63,064 bases of DNA from Paenibacillus sp. 598K (GTDB lineage Bacteria > Bacillota > Bacilli > Paenibacillales > Paenibacillaceae), in NCBI RefSeq assembly GCF_003851045.1, contig NZ_BFBX01000087.1, forward strand, positions 327 to 63,390. The letters are read 5' to 3'. Below, one piece after another: positions 1 to 8,865 of the stretch (positions are counted from its first letter, which is position 1; the number at the start of each line of letters is the position of its first letter). The position numbers were made by a program, and so were the translations under genes. The notes under the pieces were generated by a model. That model did no database searches, was not told where the DNA came from, and was given only the letters and a program-made list of their open reading frames with translations.

Positions 1-431
1 ACCGGCACGAACATCGAGATCGCAAGCTGCGGCACATATTTGCTCAGATAGCTTTCCAACTGCTCGATGCCTTCATACACGGTGCCGACCAGTTCGCCGC
101 TCCGCTCGCCCTTGCCATACTCCGGCCCCAGCTCCGACAGCTTGCTCACCAGCCGCAGCCGCAGCCGGCTCTTGATCCGCTGCGCCATCGCTGAGGCGGC
201 ATAGTCGCCCGTCCCCTGCAGCAGGGCGCGCGCGCCGATGATCGCCAGCAGGATGCCGAGCGGGGGCAGCAGCGCCGTCAGATCGAGGCCGCCCAGGAAC
301 GCCCCGTTCACGATACGCGCCATATAGACAGCTTGCACGATGAGCAGCAGCCCTCCCGCTGCGCCCAGTCCGACGCTGATCGCCAACAGCTTGCGCGTGC
401 CTTGCACCTGCTTGAACAGTCGCTTCATCAT
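1..431 (-). CDS. cydD: Thiol reductant ABC exporter subunit CydD, N-terminal part (cut by window edge)
   Basis: Only about the first 143 codons are inside the window. CydD with CydC forms the inner-membrane ABC exporter of glutathione or cysteine that is needed to assemble cytochrome bd. The translated start (MMKRLFKQVQGTRKLLAISV) runs into a hydrophobic first membrane segment, and the segment GERSGELVGTVYEGIEQLES matches the conserved loop after helix 2 in CydD/CydC proteins. Two adjacent ATG codons (429-431 and 426-428) follow a GGGGGCGG stretch, and either may be used. It follows cydB by about 100 bases on the same strand, giving the order cydA-cydB-cydD. CydC rather than CydD is possible because the nucleotide-binding domain is not visible, but position after cydB favours CydD. 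Confidence 0.85.
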   Translation of the reverse strand, partial: MMKRLFKQVQGTRKLLAISVGLGAAGGLLLIVQAVYMARIVNGAFLGGLDLTALLPPLGILLAIIGARALLQGTGDYAASAMAQRIKSRLRLRLVSKLSELGPEYGKGERSGELVGTVYEGIEQLESYLSKYVPQLAISMFVP

Positions 432-534
432 CGCCGCCGCCCCCTTTTTGTTTTTGATGTGGTTAACGATTCATGTCGTTACATTACTGTCCCAGACGCC
501 GCCGTCCAGGCGACACGCTCGCAGCGACTGACCG

Positions 535-1545
535 TCAGTAGTCCAGATGATCCTGTGCGGTGACCCGCTTGCGGAACACCCAGTACGTCCAAGCCTGATA
601 CGCCAGCACGAACGGCAGTACCGTCGCTGCGACGATCGTCATCACCTTCAGCGTATACGTGTTGGACGCCGCATTGTAGACCGTCAGTGACCAGTCCGGG
701 TTAAGCGAGGAGATCATAACATTCGGGAACATCAGCAGGAACACCGTTATCGTCGAGAGCACGATTGTCGCCCCCGTCATGATGAACGCCCAGCCATCGC
801 GTCCGGCTTTGATGAAGAAGTGGACCGACAGCAGCGCCATTCCCGCGAGCACCGGCACGAGGCCGGGGTTGATCCCTTGCGAGGAGAACATCTCCGTCTC
901 AAAGTAGCTCAGCACGACGAACAGCAGCAGCACCGCGCTCGTCCAGGCGCCGATCCGCTGAGCGACCCGGCGCGCCCGATCCCGCAGCACGCCCTCTGTC
1001 TTGAGCGACAGAAACAACGCGCCATGCAGCAGGAACAGCAGCACCATGCTCAGTCCGGCAGCAATCGAATACGGCGAGAGCAGATCCCAAAAGGAGCCTA
1101 CATAGTTCATGCTCGCATCGATCGGCACGCCGCGCATCAGATTGGCGAGCGCCACGCCCCAGAGCAGCGCCGGCAGCAAGCTGCCGATACAGATAATCCA
1201 GTCCCACATCGTCCGCCAGCGCTTGCTCTCCAGCTTGCTGCGGAACTCAAACGCCACGCCGCGCCCGATCAGCGCGAGCAGCATGAGGAACAGCGCCATA
1301 TAGAAGCCGCTGAACAACGTCGCATACCAGTTCGGGAAGGCGGCGAACATCGCGCCGCCAGCCGTGATAAGCCATACCTCATTGCCGTCCCAGAACGGAC
1401 CGATCGTGTTGATAACGACGCGCCGCTCCGTATCCGTCTTGCCCAGGAACGGCGTCAGCATGCCGACCCCGAAGTCGAAGCCCTCCAGAAAGAAGAAGCC
1501 GATGAACAACACTGCGATCAAAATAAACCAAACCGTCTCGAGCAT
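535..1545 (-). CDS. cydB: Cytochrome bd ubiquinol oxidase subunit II
   Basis: This 336-residue membrane protein is the second subunit of the cytochrome bd quinol oxidase, which reduces oxygen to water with quinol and works at low oxygen. The N-terminus contains the family hallmark FFLEGFDFGVGML, followed by IGPFWDGNEVWLITAGGAMF, both typical of CydB. Eight or nine hydrophobic segments can be counted. The length is normal for Firmicute CydB. It starts 29 bases after the cydA stop and is surely cotranscribed with it. Nothing is odd apart from the roughly 100-base gap before cydD. Confidence 0.96.
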   Translation of the reverse strand: MLETVWFILIAVLFIGFFFLEGFDFGVGMLTPFLGKTDTERRVVINTIGPFWDGNEVWLITAGGAMFAAFPNWYATLFSGFYMALFLMLLALIGRGVAFEFRSKLESKRWRTMWDWIICIGSLLPALLWGVALANLMRGVPIDASMNYVGSFWDLLSPYSIAAGLSMVLLFLLHGALFLSLKTEGVLRDRARRVAQRIGAWTSAVLLLFVVLSYFETEMFSSQGINPGLVPVLAGMALLSVHFFIKAGRDGWAFIMTGATIVLSTITVFLLMFPNVMISSLNPDWSLTVYNAASNTYTLKVMTIVAATVLPFVLAYQAWTYWVFRKRVTAQDHLDY

Positions 1546-1574
1546 CTACCCTTCGCCCCGCTTTCTCATCATAA

Positions 1575-2975
1575 TCACAGCACCGCGGCTGTGCCGCTGT
1601 CCTGCGGCTGGCCGCTCTTCGCCTTGTGGTGCGGCGCGTCGACGTCTGCGCCCTGGCGCACCGTATGCACGACCAAATAGATAAAGGCGGCAGCGATCAG
1701 CCCGTAGACGATCGTGAAGCCGATCAGCGTCGTCGCTACCATGCCGCTAGAGACGACGGGCGAGACACCCTGCTCCGTCCGCTGCAGTCCGAACACGACC
1801 CATGGCTGCCGCCCGACCTCCGTCATGATCCAGCCTGCGGTGTTTGCGATGAAAGGCAGCGCCATCGCCGGCAGCATCCAGCGAAGATAACGCGGCGAGT
1901 TCTCCAGACGATTGCGGATGACCTTGTACGTCCCCAGCATCCCGAGCAGGATCATCAGCATGCCTGCGCCGACCATCGCCCGGAAGCTCCAGAACGTCGT
2001 CCGCACAGGAGGAATATAGTCGCCTGGGCCGTACTCGGCCTCATATTGCGCTTGCAGCTCCAGCATTCCCGGCACGCTGCCGCTCAGCTTGTTGTAGGAG
2101 AGCACGCTGAGCAGATACGGGATCTCGATCTGGAACGGGTTCTCCTGCTTCTCCGGACTAATGGACGCGATGACGGTCCACGGCGCATGCTCCTCCGTCG
2201 TATTCCACACGCCCTCAGAGGCGGCCATCTTCATCGGCTGCGACGTCATCAGATGCTGCGCCTGGTCATGACCGGCGAATGCAGTGAGCAGACTCGAGAC
2301 GAGCGCAACGACGATAGCAATCGTAAACGAGGTGCGGAACACCTCGATCTGCTGCTTGCGCAACAGCTTGTAGGCGCTGATCCCTGCTACGAAGAAGGCT
2401 CCGGTGGCCAATGCGCCAAAAATAACGTGCGGGAACTCAACCCATAGCTGCTTGTTGCCCAGCAAGGCGAAGAAATCGTTCATCTCGGCACGGCCGTTGA
2501 CGATCTCGAAGCCTACCGGCTCCTGCATGAACGCATTGGCGCTAAGAATCCAGAGCGCCGACAGCGTAGCCGCGACAGCCACCAGCCAGATGCAGGCGAG
2601 GTGGATCTTCTTGGGCAGCCGGTCCCAGCCGAAGATCCAGATGCCGAGGAACGTCGACTCCATAAAGAAGGAGACGAGCGCCTCCACCGCCAACGGCCCG
2701 CCGAACACGGCGCCGACATAACGGGAGAAGTCGGCCCAGTTCATGCCGAACTGGAACTCCTGCATGATCCCTGTGACGACGCCGACCGCGAAGTTGAGCA
2801 AGAAAATTTTGCCCCAGAACTTCGTCATGCGCTTATACTTCTCGTCGTCGCGGATGACATACATCGTCTGCATAAATGCAATTAAATACGCCAGTCCAAT
2901 CGACAACGGCACGAACAAGAAATGATAAATCGTCGTGATGCCGAATTGTAATCTGGCAAGCTCGACAGCTTCCAT
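1575..2975 (-). CDS. cydA: Cytochrome bd ubiquinol oxidase subunit I
   Basis: This is the catalytic haem-bearing subunit of cytochrome bd oxidase, about 466 residues. The protein begins MEAVELARLQFGITTIYHFL, which includes the conserved first-helix histidine region, and later contains GWIMTEVGRQPWVVFG, a signature near the haem and quinol sites. The quinol loop is short, as in Firmicute enzymes. An upstream in-frame ATG at 3002 would add nine residues, but GGAGAGG lies six bases before the ATG at 2975, so the latter is chosen. It is the first gene of cydA-cydB-cydD. An Fnr/Crp-like palindrome and a good -10 element lie just upstream, which fits oxygen-dependent control. Confidence 0.96.
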   Translation of the reverse strand: MEAVELARLQFGITTIYHFLFVPLSIGLAYLIAFMQTMYVIRDDEKYKRMTKFWGKIFLLNFAVGVVTGIMQEFQFGMNWADFSRYVGAVFGGPLAVEALVSFFMESTFLGIWIFGWDRLPKKIHLACIWLVAVAATLSALWILSANAFMQEPVGFEIVNGRAEMNDFFALLGNKQLWVEFPHVIFGALATGAFFVAGISAYKLLRKQQIEVFRTSFTIAIVVALVSSLLTAFAGHDQAQHLMTSQPMKMAASEGVWNTTEEHAPWTVIASISPEKQENPFQIEIPYLLSVLSYNKLSGSVPGMLELQAQYEAEYGPGDYIPPVRTTFWSFRAMVGAGMLMILLGMLGTYKVIRNRLENSPRYLRWMLPAMALPFIANTAGWIMTEVGRQPWVVFGLQRTEQGVSPVVSSGMVATTLIGFTIVYGLIAAAFIYLVVHTVRQGADVDAPHHKAKSGQPQDSGTAAVL

Positions 2976-3000
2976 GTGAACCTCTCCTTTCGACTCATTC

Positions 3001-3044
3001 ATTATAGGAGAGAGCGGAGGGGAAATTATGTGATCTACTTCACA
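3001..3044 (-). promoter_or_regulatory. cydA promoter with Fnr/Crp-type (or Rex-like) operator
   Basis: On the minus strand a TATAAT -10 element occupies 3006-3001. A perfect inverted repeat, TGTGATCTACTTCACA, lies at 3029-3044. Its centre is about 42 bases upstream of the predicted transcription start, the classical position for an Fnr/Crp-type activator that touches RNA polymerase, and no good -35 is present. Rex, which represses cyd in Bacillus, binds a similar TTGTGA-N6-TCACAA site. Here the flanking bases are A and C, so Fnr is the better guess. Confidence 0.6.
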
Positions 3045-3197
3045 CGAAGTCGTGTCGATGTTATTCCTATCACTCTTATTGTGACGAATGCATGAAATTC
3101 CATCGCCAAGAAGCCCGGCCGATAATCGGCCGAGCCTGTGTGCTCCAATGATGTGACGTTGCTCCGAGGTCGTCCGACCGCCGTCATGCGGCCGGCC

Positions 3198-3225
3198 CCC
3201 CGCGCGCCGGGAGCTGCGCGCGGGG
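3198..3225. terminator. GC-rich hairpin between the response regulator and cydA
   Basis: CCCCGCGCGC (3198-3207) pairs with GCGCGCGGGG (3216-3225) across an eight-base loop. It lies between the stop of the response regulator and the cydA promoter. There is no U-run on either strand, so it may be a weak or factor-dependent end signal. The rest of 3045-3307 shows no convincing gene. Confidence 0.35.
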
Positions 3226-3307
3226 ACGAGTGCCCTGAGTCGCTCCCGCGCCGAAGCGCTCCGGCCACCTCTGCCGGGAGCTGTACTAACCGGTCAGCGC
3301 TCCTTCC

Positions 3308-4435
3308 TCAGCTATCCAGCAGCTGACGCAGCTCCGGGTCGGGCGGCGCGCCCAGCTCCCGGTCGAGCAGCTGCGCCAGCAGACGATACTGCCGTCGCGC
3401 CTCCGACTGGCGGTCCATCGCCACATAGAGCCGGATCACCTCGCGATGGATGTCCTCGCGCAGCTCGTCGAGCTGCAGCAGCCGCTCATAGAGCTGCAGC
3501 GCCCGCAGCGGCTCCGTTCCCTTGCTGCGGGCCGCCGCCTCCAGCATCGCCGCATACTCATGCTCGAGCCGTCTGGCGCGCTCGGTCGCCCATTCGTACA
3601 TTCGTCCCTTGAGCAGGCCGCCTTCCCGATAGAGCCGGTCCATCCGGCGCAGCTGATCGTCGCTGAAGTCCCCGATCTCGCGCGCCTCCTGCAGCAAAGC
3701 TTCGAACTCGTACATGTCGCACTCCACTGCAGCCGGGTCGATATGCAGCATATTGCCCTCTGTCGACAGGAACGGGAGCAGACCGCCCTCGCTCGTCGCT
3801 CGCCGGATATAGTAGAGCGTGGTGTTCAGATTTTTCCATGCCTTGTCCGGCCCCAGGTCGCGCCATAGCGTATCCGCCACCTCCTCGCGGCTGATCGTCC
3901 TGTGGCAGACGAGGAGCGCCAGCAGCTCCAGCGTCTTCGGCGACCGCAGCTTCACAGGCTCGCGGCGCGATCCGCCGCTGCTGATCTCCAGTCCGCCGAG
4001 CAGCCGGATCGACAGCCTCGTCCCTTGAAGCTGTGACTGGGGCTGGGGCAGCGGGTGTGCCTGATCGTCCGCCAAGAGCTGCCGACGCAGACGTTGGAGG
4101 GTGCGGGCCAGACGCTCCTCTGTGACCGGCTTGACGACATAATCGAGGATATCCGTATCGTAAGCCTGGACCGCATACTCATCGTAGCCCGTCACGATGA
4201 CGCAGGCCAAGGCCGGCCGCAGCTCGCGCAGCCGGTTTGCCAGCTGCAAGCCGGAGAGACCCGGCATCGTAATGTCGAGGAAGGCGGCATCCACCGGGTG
4301 AACAGCCGTATAATCGAGCGCTTCCGCCGGATTATGGAACACCCCGCAGATCTGGATGTCCGCATAGACGGAGAGCATCCGCTTCAGCCGCTTGAGCGGC
4401 AGCTCCTCATCGTCAACCAATATAACGCGCATCAT
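3308..4435 (-). CDS. Response regulator with receiver and BTAD/SARP-type output domain
   Basis: A 375-residue regulator. Residues 1-120 form a receiver domain: ILVDDEELP supplies the acidic pair, FLDITMP the phospho-accepting aspartate, and VVKPV the conserved lysine. Residues about 145-235 resemble a winged-helix DNA-binding domain (SIRLLGGLEISSGG ... LRSPKTLELLALL). Residues about 240-375 form a helical bacterial transcriptional activator domain rich in LLQL-type repeats. The ATG overlaps the stop of the hybrid kinase gene in an ATGA arrangement, so the two are translationally coupled and form one signalling pair. The target genes are unknown. No operator can be proposed. Confidence 0.88.
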   Translation of the reverse strand: MMRVILVDDEELPLKRLKRMLSVYADIQICGVFHNPAEALDYTAVHPVDAAFLDITMPGLSGLQLANRLRELRPALACVIVTGYDEYAVQAYDTDILDYVVKPVTEERLARTLQRLRRQLLADDQAHPLPQPQSQLQGTRLSIRLLGGLEISSGGSRREPVKLRSPKTLELLALLVCHRTISREEVADTLWRDLGPDKAWKNLNTTLYYIRRATSEGGLLPFLSTEGNMLHIDPAAVECDMYEFEALLQEAREIGDFSDDQLRRMDRLYREGGLLKGRMYEWATERARRLEHEYAAMLEAAARSKGTEPLRALQLYERLLQLDELREDIHREVIRLYVAMDRQSEARRQYRLLAQLLDRELGAPPDPELRQLLDS

Positions 4436-7400
4436 CGGCCCTCCCCCCGTACTATAGTCGGCAGTTGCATCGGCAGCTCGAATGTCACCACCGTCCCGCT
4501 ACCCTCCTCGCTAACGATCCGAAAGCTCCTGCCATACAGCAGCCGCAAGCGGCTGGCAATGTTCCACAGCCCGACCCCGCCCGCAGCGCCTTCCGCCCGC
4601 AACGCGGCCGCCAGTTGCTCCTGGCTCATGCCCGCGCCGTCGTCCTGCACCGTAAACCGTGTCTCCTCCTCCAAGATGCGCCTGATCGACAACGTCACGC
4701 TGCCTCCTTCGACTTGCGACATCAGACCGTGACGAATCGCATTCTCCACGAGCGGCTGCAACAGCAAGGGCGGGATCCGCATCGTCACGTCTGCGTCGAT
4801 CTCGTAGACGACCTGCAGCCGGGGGCCGAATCGCACCTGCTCGATGCTGACGTAGGCCTGCACCATCTCCAGCTCTTGCGCGAGGCTGGTGTAGGAATCA
4901 AGCTGGCGAAACTGAACGCAGCTCCGCAGATAGCGCGACAACTGCAGCGTCACCTCTTCGGCTTGCGCTGGACGCTCTACGCACAGCTCGGCGATCGCAT
5001 TCAGCGCATTATGAAGGAAGTGCGGATTGATCTGGGAGCGCAAAAAAGCAATCTCCGCCGCCTTAGCCTCCTGTACGGACGTCTTCAATCTCGTCAGGCT
5101 GGCGACTCTGGCGAGCAGTTCCTCTGCCTGGAAGGGCTTAGCCATAATGTCATTGGCCCCGCCCTCCAGAGACAGCTGCAGCTCGTCCGCCCGATTGCCT
5201 GCTGTCAGCATCAGCACAGGAAGCTCGGAGGGCGAGAAGCGCTCCCGCAGTCGGAGCAGCACCTCGTAGCCGGACATATCCGGCATCATGATGTCGACAA
5301 CAGCCAGATGAACCTCCGGCATCCGATCCAGCAAGGCCAGCGCCGGTCCGCCGCGATGGACCAGGGCGTAGCTGTAGCCCTCCAGCTTCAGCAAGCTCGC
5401 CATCGTCTGCAGATTAGCCGCATCATCGTCGACGACGAGGATCATCTCGGGACGAGCGCCTTGGGCGACGATGGGATAGCGTGTCTGTGCGAGGTCTGCC
5501 GCCGCTGCGGCGACTAGCGGCTCCACCTCCTGCTGGCGACTCTCCGCCACGACAGATCGGTCTGCTGCAGCTAGCGGCAGCGTGATGACAAAGCACGCGC
5601 CCTCCCCTGCCGCCGACTGCGCGCGGATCGTGCCGCCGTGCAGCTCCACCAGCTTGCGCGTGATGCTCAGCCCCAGGCCCGTACCGCTCGCGTGGTGCGG
5701 CCGGACGCCCGACTGCTCGAAGGGGAGGAAGATCCGCTCGAGCTGATCCGGCGGGATACCGATACCGGTATCCGTCACCCGGACCTCCGCCATCCCCTCT
5801 CGGACCGAGGCGGCGATGGCGACCGATCCGCGCTCGGTGAACTTGACGGCGTTGCCGACGACATTATGCAGGATCTGGATCAACCGGTTGCCGTCCGCAT
5901 GGAGCGGCGGGAAGTCTTCGGGCACCTGATTGACGAGCGAGACCGGCTTGCCGTGCAGCAGGAACGAGTGGATGCGCAGGATGGAGTCGACCGACGCTTT
6001 GAGATCGACCGTATTTTTATAGAGCGGGATGTCGCTATACTTCATCTTGGAATAGTCGAGCAGTTCGTCTACCAGCTCCGTCAACCTCCTCCCGCTGCCG
6101 ATGATGATCCCCAGCGTCCGGGCCTGACCGTCGGAGAGCGGACCCTCGGCCCCCTTCAGCAGGCTGTGGCTCATATTGACGATCGCGTGCAGCGGCGTCT
6201 TCAGCTCATGAGACGTATTGGAGAGGAAGTCGTCCTTGATCCGATTCATCCGGAGCAGCTGGTTTTTCATCGCCTGCACTGTCCGATAGGCCTCGAAGAA
6301 GCGCAGCACGGCCAGGAACAACACGAGGATGCTGAAGAGGACGATATAGACCTGACCGCTCCAGACGTTGGACTTCAACGAGATCGAGAACAGACTGATA
6401 TCGACGCAATACAGCGACACGCACAAGACCGTCGTATACTGCAGCAACGCGCCAAACCGCTCAACGGGCCGGCTCGAGATATACAGGACAGCCGTCTTGT
6501 ACAGGAACCACCCGATCATCAGACTATAGCAGCCAATAAAGAAGACCGAAATGCCGAGGTAGAAAGAGATCGGCGTAAAGACCACCAGAATCGCATACGC
6601 TGCCAGCATTCCCATCATGAGGACCGTCAAGGAGCCGGATATCGTCCGATTGCGGAGCCGATAAAAATAAAAGGTGAGCAAGCTGATGCAAACGGTCGAG
6701 ACTATGTCCTTGAGCTTGTAAAACGTCTCGAAGGTCATCTGCGGCAGCAGCATCGAGATCACGCGCTCGCTGACCATACCGTTATAGATACCGAAAGCGA
6801 CACAGATAAATCCGAGCAACAGCAAAGCATCATCCCGATTGCCGTAGAACCGCGCACCTGCGTAACTAATGAAGAAAATAATCGCCAGCGCCCCCATGAC
6901 GGCCAGCGCGCTCAGCTCCAGCCCCTTGCCCAGGTAATCGGCCGCCAGCATCGCGGACGGTTCGCCGAAGAGCAGCGGCAGCGGAATACCGGAGTTGGCG
7001 TAATCATAGTTCGACACCTGGATGACAATCTCTAGCTCTCCCCCCTCGTAAGGGAAAAACGCGAGCGCAGGACTATTGCCAGCCTCATAAGCCTCAGCTT
7101 CGCGCGACACCCGGCCGTCGCTGATCACTCGCTGTCCATTGACATAGATCTCGCTCGAAAAGCGGATATTAAGCTTCTTGAGGGCGTAGGTGCCCTGCTG
7201 AGGCAGATTGCGCAGCACCGCCCGGTACGAGGCCGCTCCATATGCCGGCGCTGTACGCCCCCCTATGCGCGTACCGTTCCACTGTCCGGGCACATCGACC
7301 ATCGCATCAGGGCTCAGACGAGGGGCAGGCGCGCCGCTTGCTCGTTCTTCCATCAACAGTCGGTCCCAATAGAACTCCCACTCGCCGTTCAAGCGTATCC

Positions 7401-7557
7401 GCGCAGCCCGCTCCATATCCCACTCCGACAGATCCAGTACGCCCTCCTGCACCAGCATATCGTCTGGCTGGCCGCTGTGATCCAAGACCATCGATAGCGG
7501 AATGAAGGGCACGGCGATCAATCCCGCGAAGATGACGACCAGCAATCGCTTGACCAC
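4432..7557 (-). CDS. Hybrid sensor with two kinase modules (7TMR-DISM, HisKA-HATPase, receiver, LytS-type kinase)
   Basis: A 1041-residue membrane sensor. A signal anchor (residues 1-25) is followed by an extracellular beta-rich domain (about 35-205, including RLNGEWEFYWD), a seven-helix 7TMR-DISM region (about 210-430), HisKA with SNTSHELKTPLHAIVNMSH, an ATPase domain with GTGLGLSI, a receiver domain with VVDIMMPDMSGYEVL, then a second kinase of the LytS/YesM class with FLRSQINPHFLHNALNAIAE and its own ATPase domain (VENAIRHGL). The start is GTG, preceded by AAGGGG at a suitable distance. Its partner is the adjacent BTAD response regulator. Two phosphorylatable kinases around one receiver suggest an internal relay, which is inference. 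Confidence 0.9.
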   Translation of the reverse strand: MVKRLLVVIFAGLIAVPFIPLSMVLDHSGQPDDMLVQEGVLDLSEWDMERAARIRLNGEWEFYWDRLLMEERASGAPAPRLSPDAMVDVPGQWNGTRIGGRTAPAYGAASYRAVLRNLPQQGTYALKKLNIRFSSEIYVNGQRVISDGRVSREAEAYEAGNSPALAFFPYEGGELEIVIQVSNYDYANSGIPLPLLFGEPSAMLAADYLGKGLELSALAVMGALAIIFFISYAGARFYGNRDDALLLLGFICVAFGIYNGMVSERVISMLLPQMTFETFYKLKDIVSTVCISLLTFYFYRLRNRTISGSLTVLMMGMLAAYAILVVFTPISFYLGISVFFIGCYSLMIGWFLYKTAVLYISSRPVERFGALLQYTTVLCVSLYCVDISLFSISLKSNVWSGQVYIVLFSILVLFLAVLRFFEAYRTVQAMKNQLLRMNRIKDDFLSNTSHELKTPLHAIVNMSHSLLKGAEGPLSDGQARTLGIIIGSGRRLTELVDELLDYSKMKYSDIPLYKNTVDLKASVDSILRIHSFLLHGKPVSLVNQVPEDFPPLHADGNRLIQILHNVVGNAVKFTERGSVAIAASVREGMAEVRVTDTGIGIPPDQLERIFLPFEQSGVRPHHASGTGLGLSITRKLVELHGGTIRAQSAAGEGACFVITLPLAAADRSVVAESRQQEVEPLVAAAAADLAQTRYPIVAQGARPEMILVVDDDAANLQTMASLLKLEGYSYALVHRGGPALALLDRMPEVHLAVVDIMMPDMSGYEVLLRLRERFSPSELPVLMLTAGNRADELQLSLEGGANDIMAKPFQAEELLARVASLTRLKTSVQEAKAAEIAFLRSQINPHFLHNALNAIAELCVERPAQAEEVTLQLSRYLRSCVQFRQLDSYTSLAQELEMVQAYVSIEQVRFGPRLQVVYEIDADVTMRIPPLLLQPLVENAIRHGLMSQVEGGSVTLSIRRILEEETRFTVQDDGAGMSQEQLAAALRAEGAAGGVGLWNIASRLRLLYGRSFRIVSEEGSGTVVTFELPMQLPTIVRGEGR

Positions 7558-7642
7558 TCGATGCAGCCCCTTCCATCAAAAAAACAGTCCCCGTGGACTG
7601 TAAGCAAGCTGATGTAGCACATCTCTAATGCAGACATGCCAA

Positions 7643-7681
7643 AAATGGCGGGGCTCGAGCTTCTTGAACGCCGCCATTTCT
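7643..7681 (-). terminator. Rho-independent terminator for the 121-residue-ORF gene
   Basis: AAATGGCGG (7643-7651) pairs with CCGCCATTT (7671-7679). Read on the minus strand the stem is followed by TTTTT. It lies about 50 bases past the stop of the small membrane protein gene at 7727-8065. Confidence 0.65.
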
Positions 7682-7726
7682 TCATTTCGATCCTGTATGT
7701 TCATGCCGTCTCGGCACCTGTAACCA

Positions 7727-8065
7727 TCAGTACGGCGGACGCGCATGATGGGGCGGAAGCGTATGATGGGGTGGACGCGCATTGCCTCCGGCAGCGCTCA
7801 CCATCAACAGTATGCCTGTGATGAGGTGCATAACGAAACCTACAAATGGAATCCACGCCAGGACAGAAGTAACAATGCCCATAATCGATCCATACGATGG
7901 CTCACGATTCGATACTGACAAAACGAGAGTCAAAATATGCAAGGCGAGCATCACCAAAAGCGGAACATAAGCAAATCCCATTACAATGGAAGCTCCAAAA
8001 AACGGAATCGCGAGGACAATCTCCAACGAGCCAGTCACCCATCGCAGCACTCTGGAAGGCGTCAA
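7727..8065 (-). CDS. Small membrane protein with a His/Pro-rich tail
   Basis: A protein of about 112 residues with three or four hydrophobic segments (including LEIVLAIPFFGASIVMGFAY and IMGIVTSVLAWIPFVGFVMH). It is related in style to small Firmicute DUF4064-like membrane proteins, though no family can be named with certainty. The last 15 residues (PPHHTLPPHHARPPY) are histidine- and proline-rich and are encoded by a short imperfect DNA repeat, which could bind metal or simply be low complexity. The start chosen is TTG at 8065, because AAAAGGAGG lies seven bases before it. An ATG at 8092 lies upstream of that ribosome-binding site and is unlikely. Function unknown. Confidence 0.6.
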   Translation of the reverse strand: MTPSRVLRWVTGSLEIVLAIPFFGASIVMGFAYVPLLVMLALHILTLVLSVSNREPSYGSIMGIVTSVLAWIPFVGFVMHLITGILLMVSAAGGNARPPHHTLPPHHARPPY

Positions 8066-8150
8066 GGACAAGCCTCCTTTTCTAGGTATCATTCACCAAA
8101 ATAATACCACAATCGACACGCCATGGAAATATCTATTTGGTTCCTAATAC

Positions 8151-8720
8151 CTACGGCTGCCAATGATCCACTGGCCCCTGCCCTTCCAGCTCTCCGGCGC
8201 AGCGCCACATGAATCGCATCAGGACGACGACGAGGACGATAGCTGCGATCAAGAGCGCAAATCCGAGCAGGATGAAGAGAGGCGGTATGAAGATCAGCAC
8301 CAGCATGAGCAAGGTAGCCAGCTGGAACGTCAGGAAGAAGGTCCACTTCTGCCCCGCCTCCTCTACGAGATCGGTACGCCCTTGCCGGCCGGCGATGTCC
8401 TTGACCCCTGACAGCAAATGATGGACGACGATCAGCAGCAGTCCCAGTGTCAAGATGCCGACGATAAGGCCAATCGGATAGACCGCTACGCCCTCCTCGG
8501 TATTGGGCGGCTCGTAGATGGTGAAGAGCGAGAGGAGCAGCAGGACGATGTTCATCGCCTTGGCCCGTTCGAAATGGTCGCTCTCCCGTGCCAACGCCTG
8601 GAACCCGAGAGCGAACAGGATAAACCCGACAACATCGGGAAAAAGATCAACACCCATGATGCGAAAATCGAACAAGATAAACAGAAATCCCCAACCAAAC
8701 TTATGAAAGCCCTCTCGAAT
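8151..8720 (-). CDS. Multi-helix membrane protein of unknown function, possible AUU start
   Basis: The reading frame encodes four or five membrane helices, with the N-terminal pattern GFLFILFDFRIMGVDLFPDV that is shared by a common family of uncharacterised Bacillales membrane proteins. The conserved region begins before the first ATG (8657). The best ribosome-binding site, GGGAGG at 8729-8734, is followed eight bases later by ATT (8718-8720), not by ATG, GTG or TTG. A -10-like TATACT lies at 8761-8756. An AUU start is therefore proposed; if wrong, the gene starts at TTG 8675 or ATG 8657. The C-terminus has a run of small hydrophobic residues (LLIAAIVLVVVLMRF). Function unknown. Confidence 0.55.
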   Translation of the reverse strand: MREGFHKFGWGFLFILFDFRIMGVDLFPDVVGFILFALGFQALARESDHFERAKAMNIVLLLLSLFTIYEPPNTEEGVAVYPIGLIVGILTLGLLLIVVHHLLSGVKDIAGRQGRTDLVEEAGQKWTFFLTFQLATLLMLVLIFIPPLFILLGFALLIAAIVLVVVLMRFMWRCAGELEGQGPVDHWQP

Positions 8721-8804
8721 GATAAGCCCCTCCCTGTCTAGCGTTATATCCGTCCAGTATAGCAGCTGGGTAATAGAAAGGTAAGCTTGAACACCTGCTC
8801 CGTC

Positions 8805-8833
8805 CTGACGAGCGAACGCAACTGCTGTATAAT
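8805..8833 (+). promoter_or_regulatory. Promoter of the lipoprotein gene
   Basis: CTGACG (8805-8810) and TATAAT (8828-8833) are separated by 17 bases, 33 bases before the proposed start codon. It is divergent from the membrane protein gene. Confidence 0.6.
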
Positions 8834-8865
8834 GATGACTATCATGTTGCAAAAGGATGATACAA

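Noticed and set aside
3035..3268. 77-residue protein upstream of cydA
   Set aside because: It covers the cydA operator and a GC-rich hairpin, has no ribosome-binding site and no family resemblance.
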